From Neisseriaceae bacterium (GTDB lineage Bacteria > Pseudomonadota > Gammaproteobacteria > Burkholderiales > UBA11063), in NCBI GenBank assembly GCA_947499925.1, contig CANMQR010000016.1:1-8089 (forward strand): 8,089 nt of DNA, read 5' to 3'. The translations under genes and the position numbers were made by a program. The notes beneath the pieces are model-generated. The model had not been told where the DNA came from and made no database searches. It saw only the letters and a program-made list of their open reading frames with translations. Shown here one piece after another: positions 7,976 through 8,089 of this stretch. Positions within the stretch are counted from its first letter, which is position 1, and every line of letters begins with the position of its first letter.

Positions 7976-8005
7976 CCTTCTTTCTTGCTTGAACAAGAAA
8001 GAAGG
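7976..8005. repeat. Perfect 12-bp inverted repeat with six-base loop
   Basis: CCTTCTTTCTTG at 7976-7987 is the exact reverse complement of CAAGAAAGAAGG at 7994-8005, with CTTGAA between. On the plus strand the stem is followed by CAAAGAATTC, and on the minus strand by TGGGGTGTGC, so neither side has the U-tract of an intrinsic terminator. It directly follows the GC-rich hairpin and together they look like one compound repeat. It could still act as a transcript-end or stabilising structure for a gene beyond the window. Confidence 0.75.
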
Positions 8006-8089
8006 CAAAGAATTCAAGCCCAGACAAGATTTTTAACGGACTTTATTTATTAATTTAGCTAAAACCTTTAAAACTCGCTACGCTCAAAC

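Larger units (their letters stand above)
7930..8089. other. Gene-free right edge, probable repeat mosaic
   Basis: I find no coding region with family resemblance or a credible start here. The segment holds the two hairpins at 7952-8005, then AT-rich sequence, then CTCGCTACGCTCAAAC at the window edge, a phrase of the kind seen in dispersed bacterial repeats. A weak TATGAT (-10-like, minus strand, 7936-7941) lacks a matching -35 and is not called as a promoter. Together with 7781-7929 this makes about 309 bases between the hsdR start and the window edge, in which hsdM and hsdS would be expected if the operon were of the usual contiguous kind. Confidence 0.55.

Noticed and set aside
7976..8005. 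Intrinsic terminator.
   Set aside because: The stem is strong, but neither strand has a T-run after it.
7953..8033. Short plus-strand GTG frame of about 26 codons across the hairpins.
   Set aside because: It is low in information, runs through inverted repeats, and has no ribosome-binding site.

Overview
The window is AT-rich bacterial DNA, and every supported gene lies on the minus strand. It contains a Gram-negative-type RND/HAE1 transporter, an Sec-type exported small protein and a GTCAT..GAAG..GG(A/T)A palindromic repeat of a kind common in proteobacteria. I infer a low-GC proteobacterium, probably a gammaproteobacterium. A genus cannot be named from this sequence.

Transcription order runs right to left. 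The right edge (about 7781-8089) has no gene. It is a mosaic of two diverged tandem 59-bp units, each with a GAAG-loop hairpin, followed by two further hairpins. hsdR (4703-7780) then encodes the motor/nuclease subunit of a type I restriction enzyme. Its end overlaps a YgjP/DUF45-type zinc metallohydrolase gene (4054-4713), whose stop codon overlaps by ATGA the start of a full-length AcrB-like RND permease (935-4057). After 42 bases comes a small exported four-cysteine protein of unknown function (392-892). After 56 more bases comes the N-terminal two thirds or so of a TVP38/VTT-type membrane protein that runs off the left edge (1-335).

The first three genes overlap and look translationally coupled; the last two are close enough to share the transcript. 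HsdR with a DUF45 hydrolase is a known neighbourhood. A multidrug-type RND pump following them without an intergenic gap is less usual. No hsdM or hsdS, no periplasmic adaptor and no TolC-type channel is in the window, so both HsdR and the pump need partners encoded elsewhere. I see no clearly new defence system. The strongest unexplained signals are the covarying repeat hairpins that reach into the hsdR promoter/start region, the coupling of restriction to efflux genes, and the unknown secreted protein.
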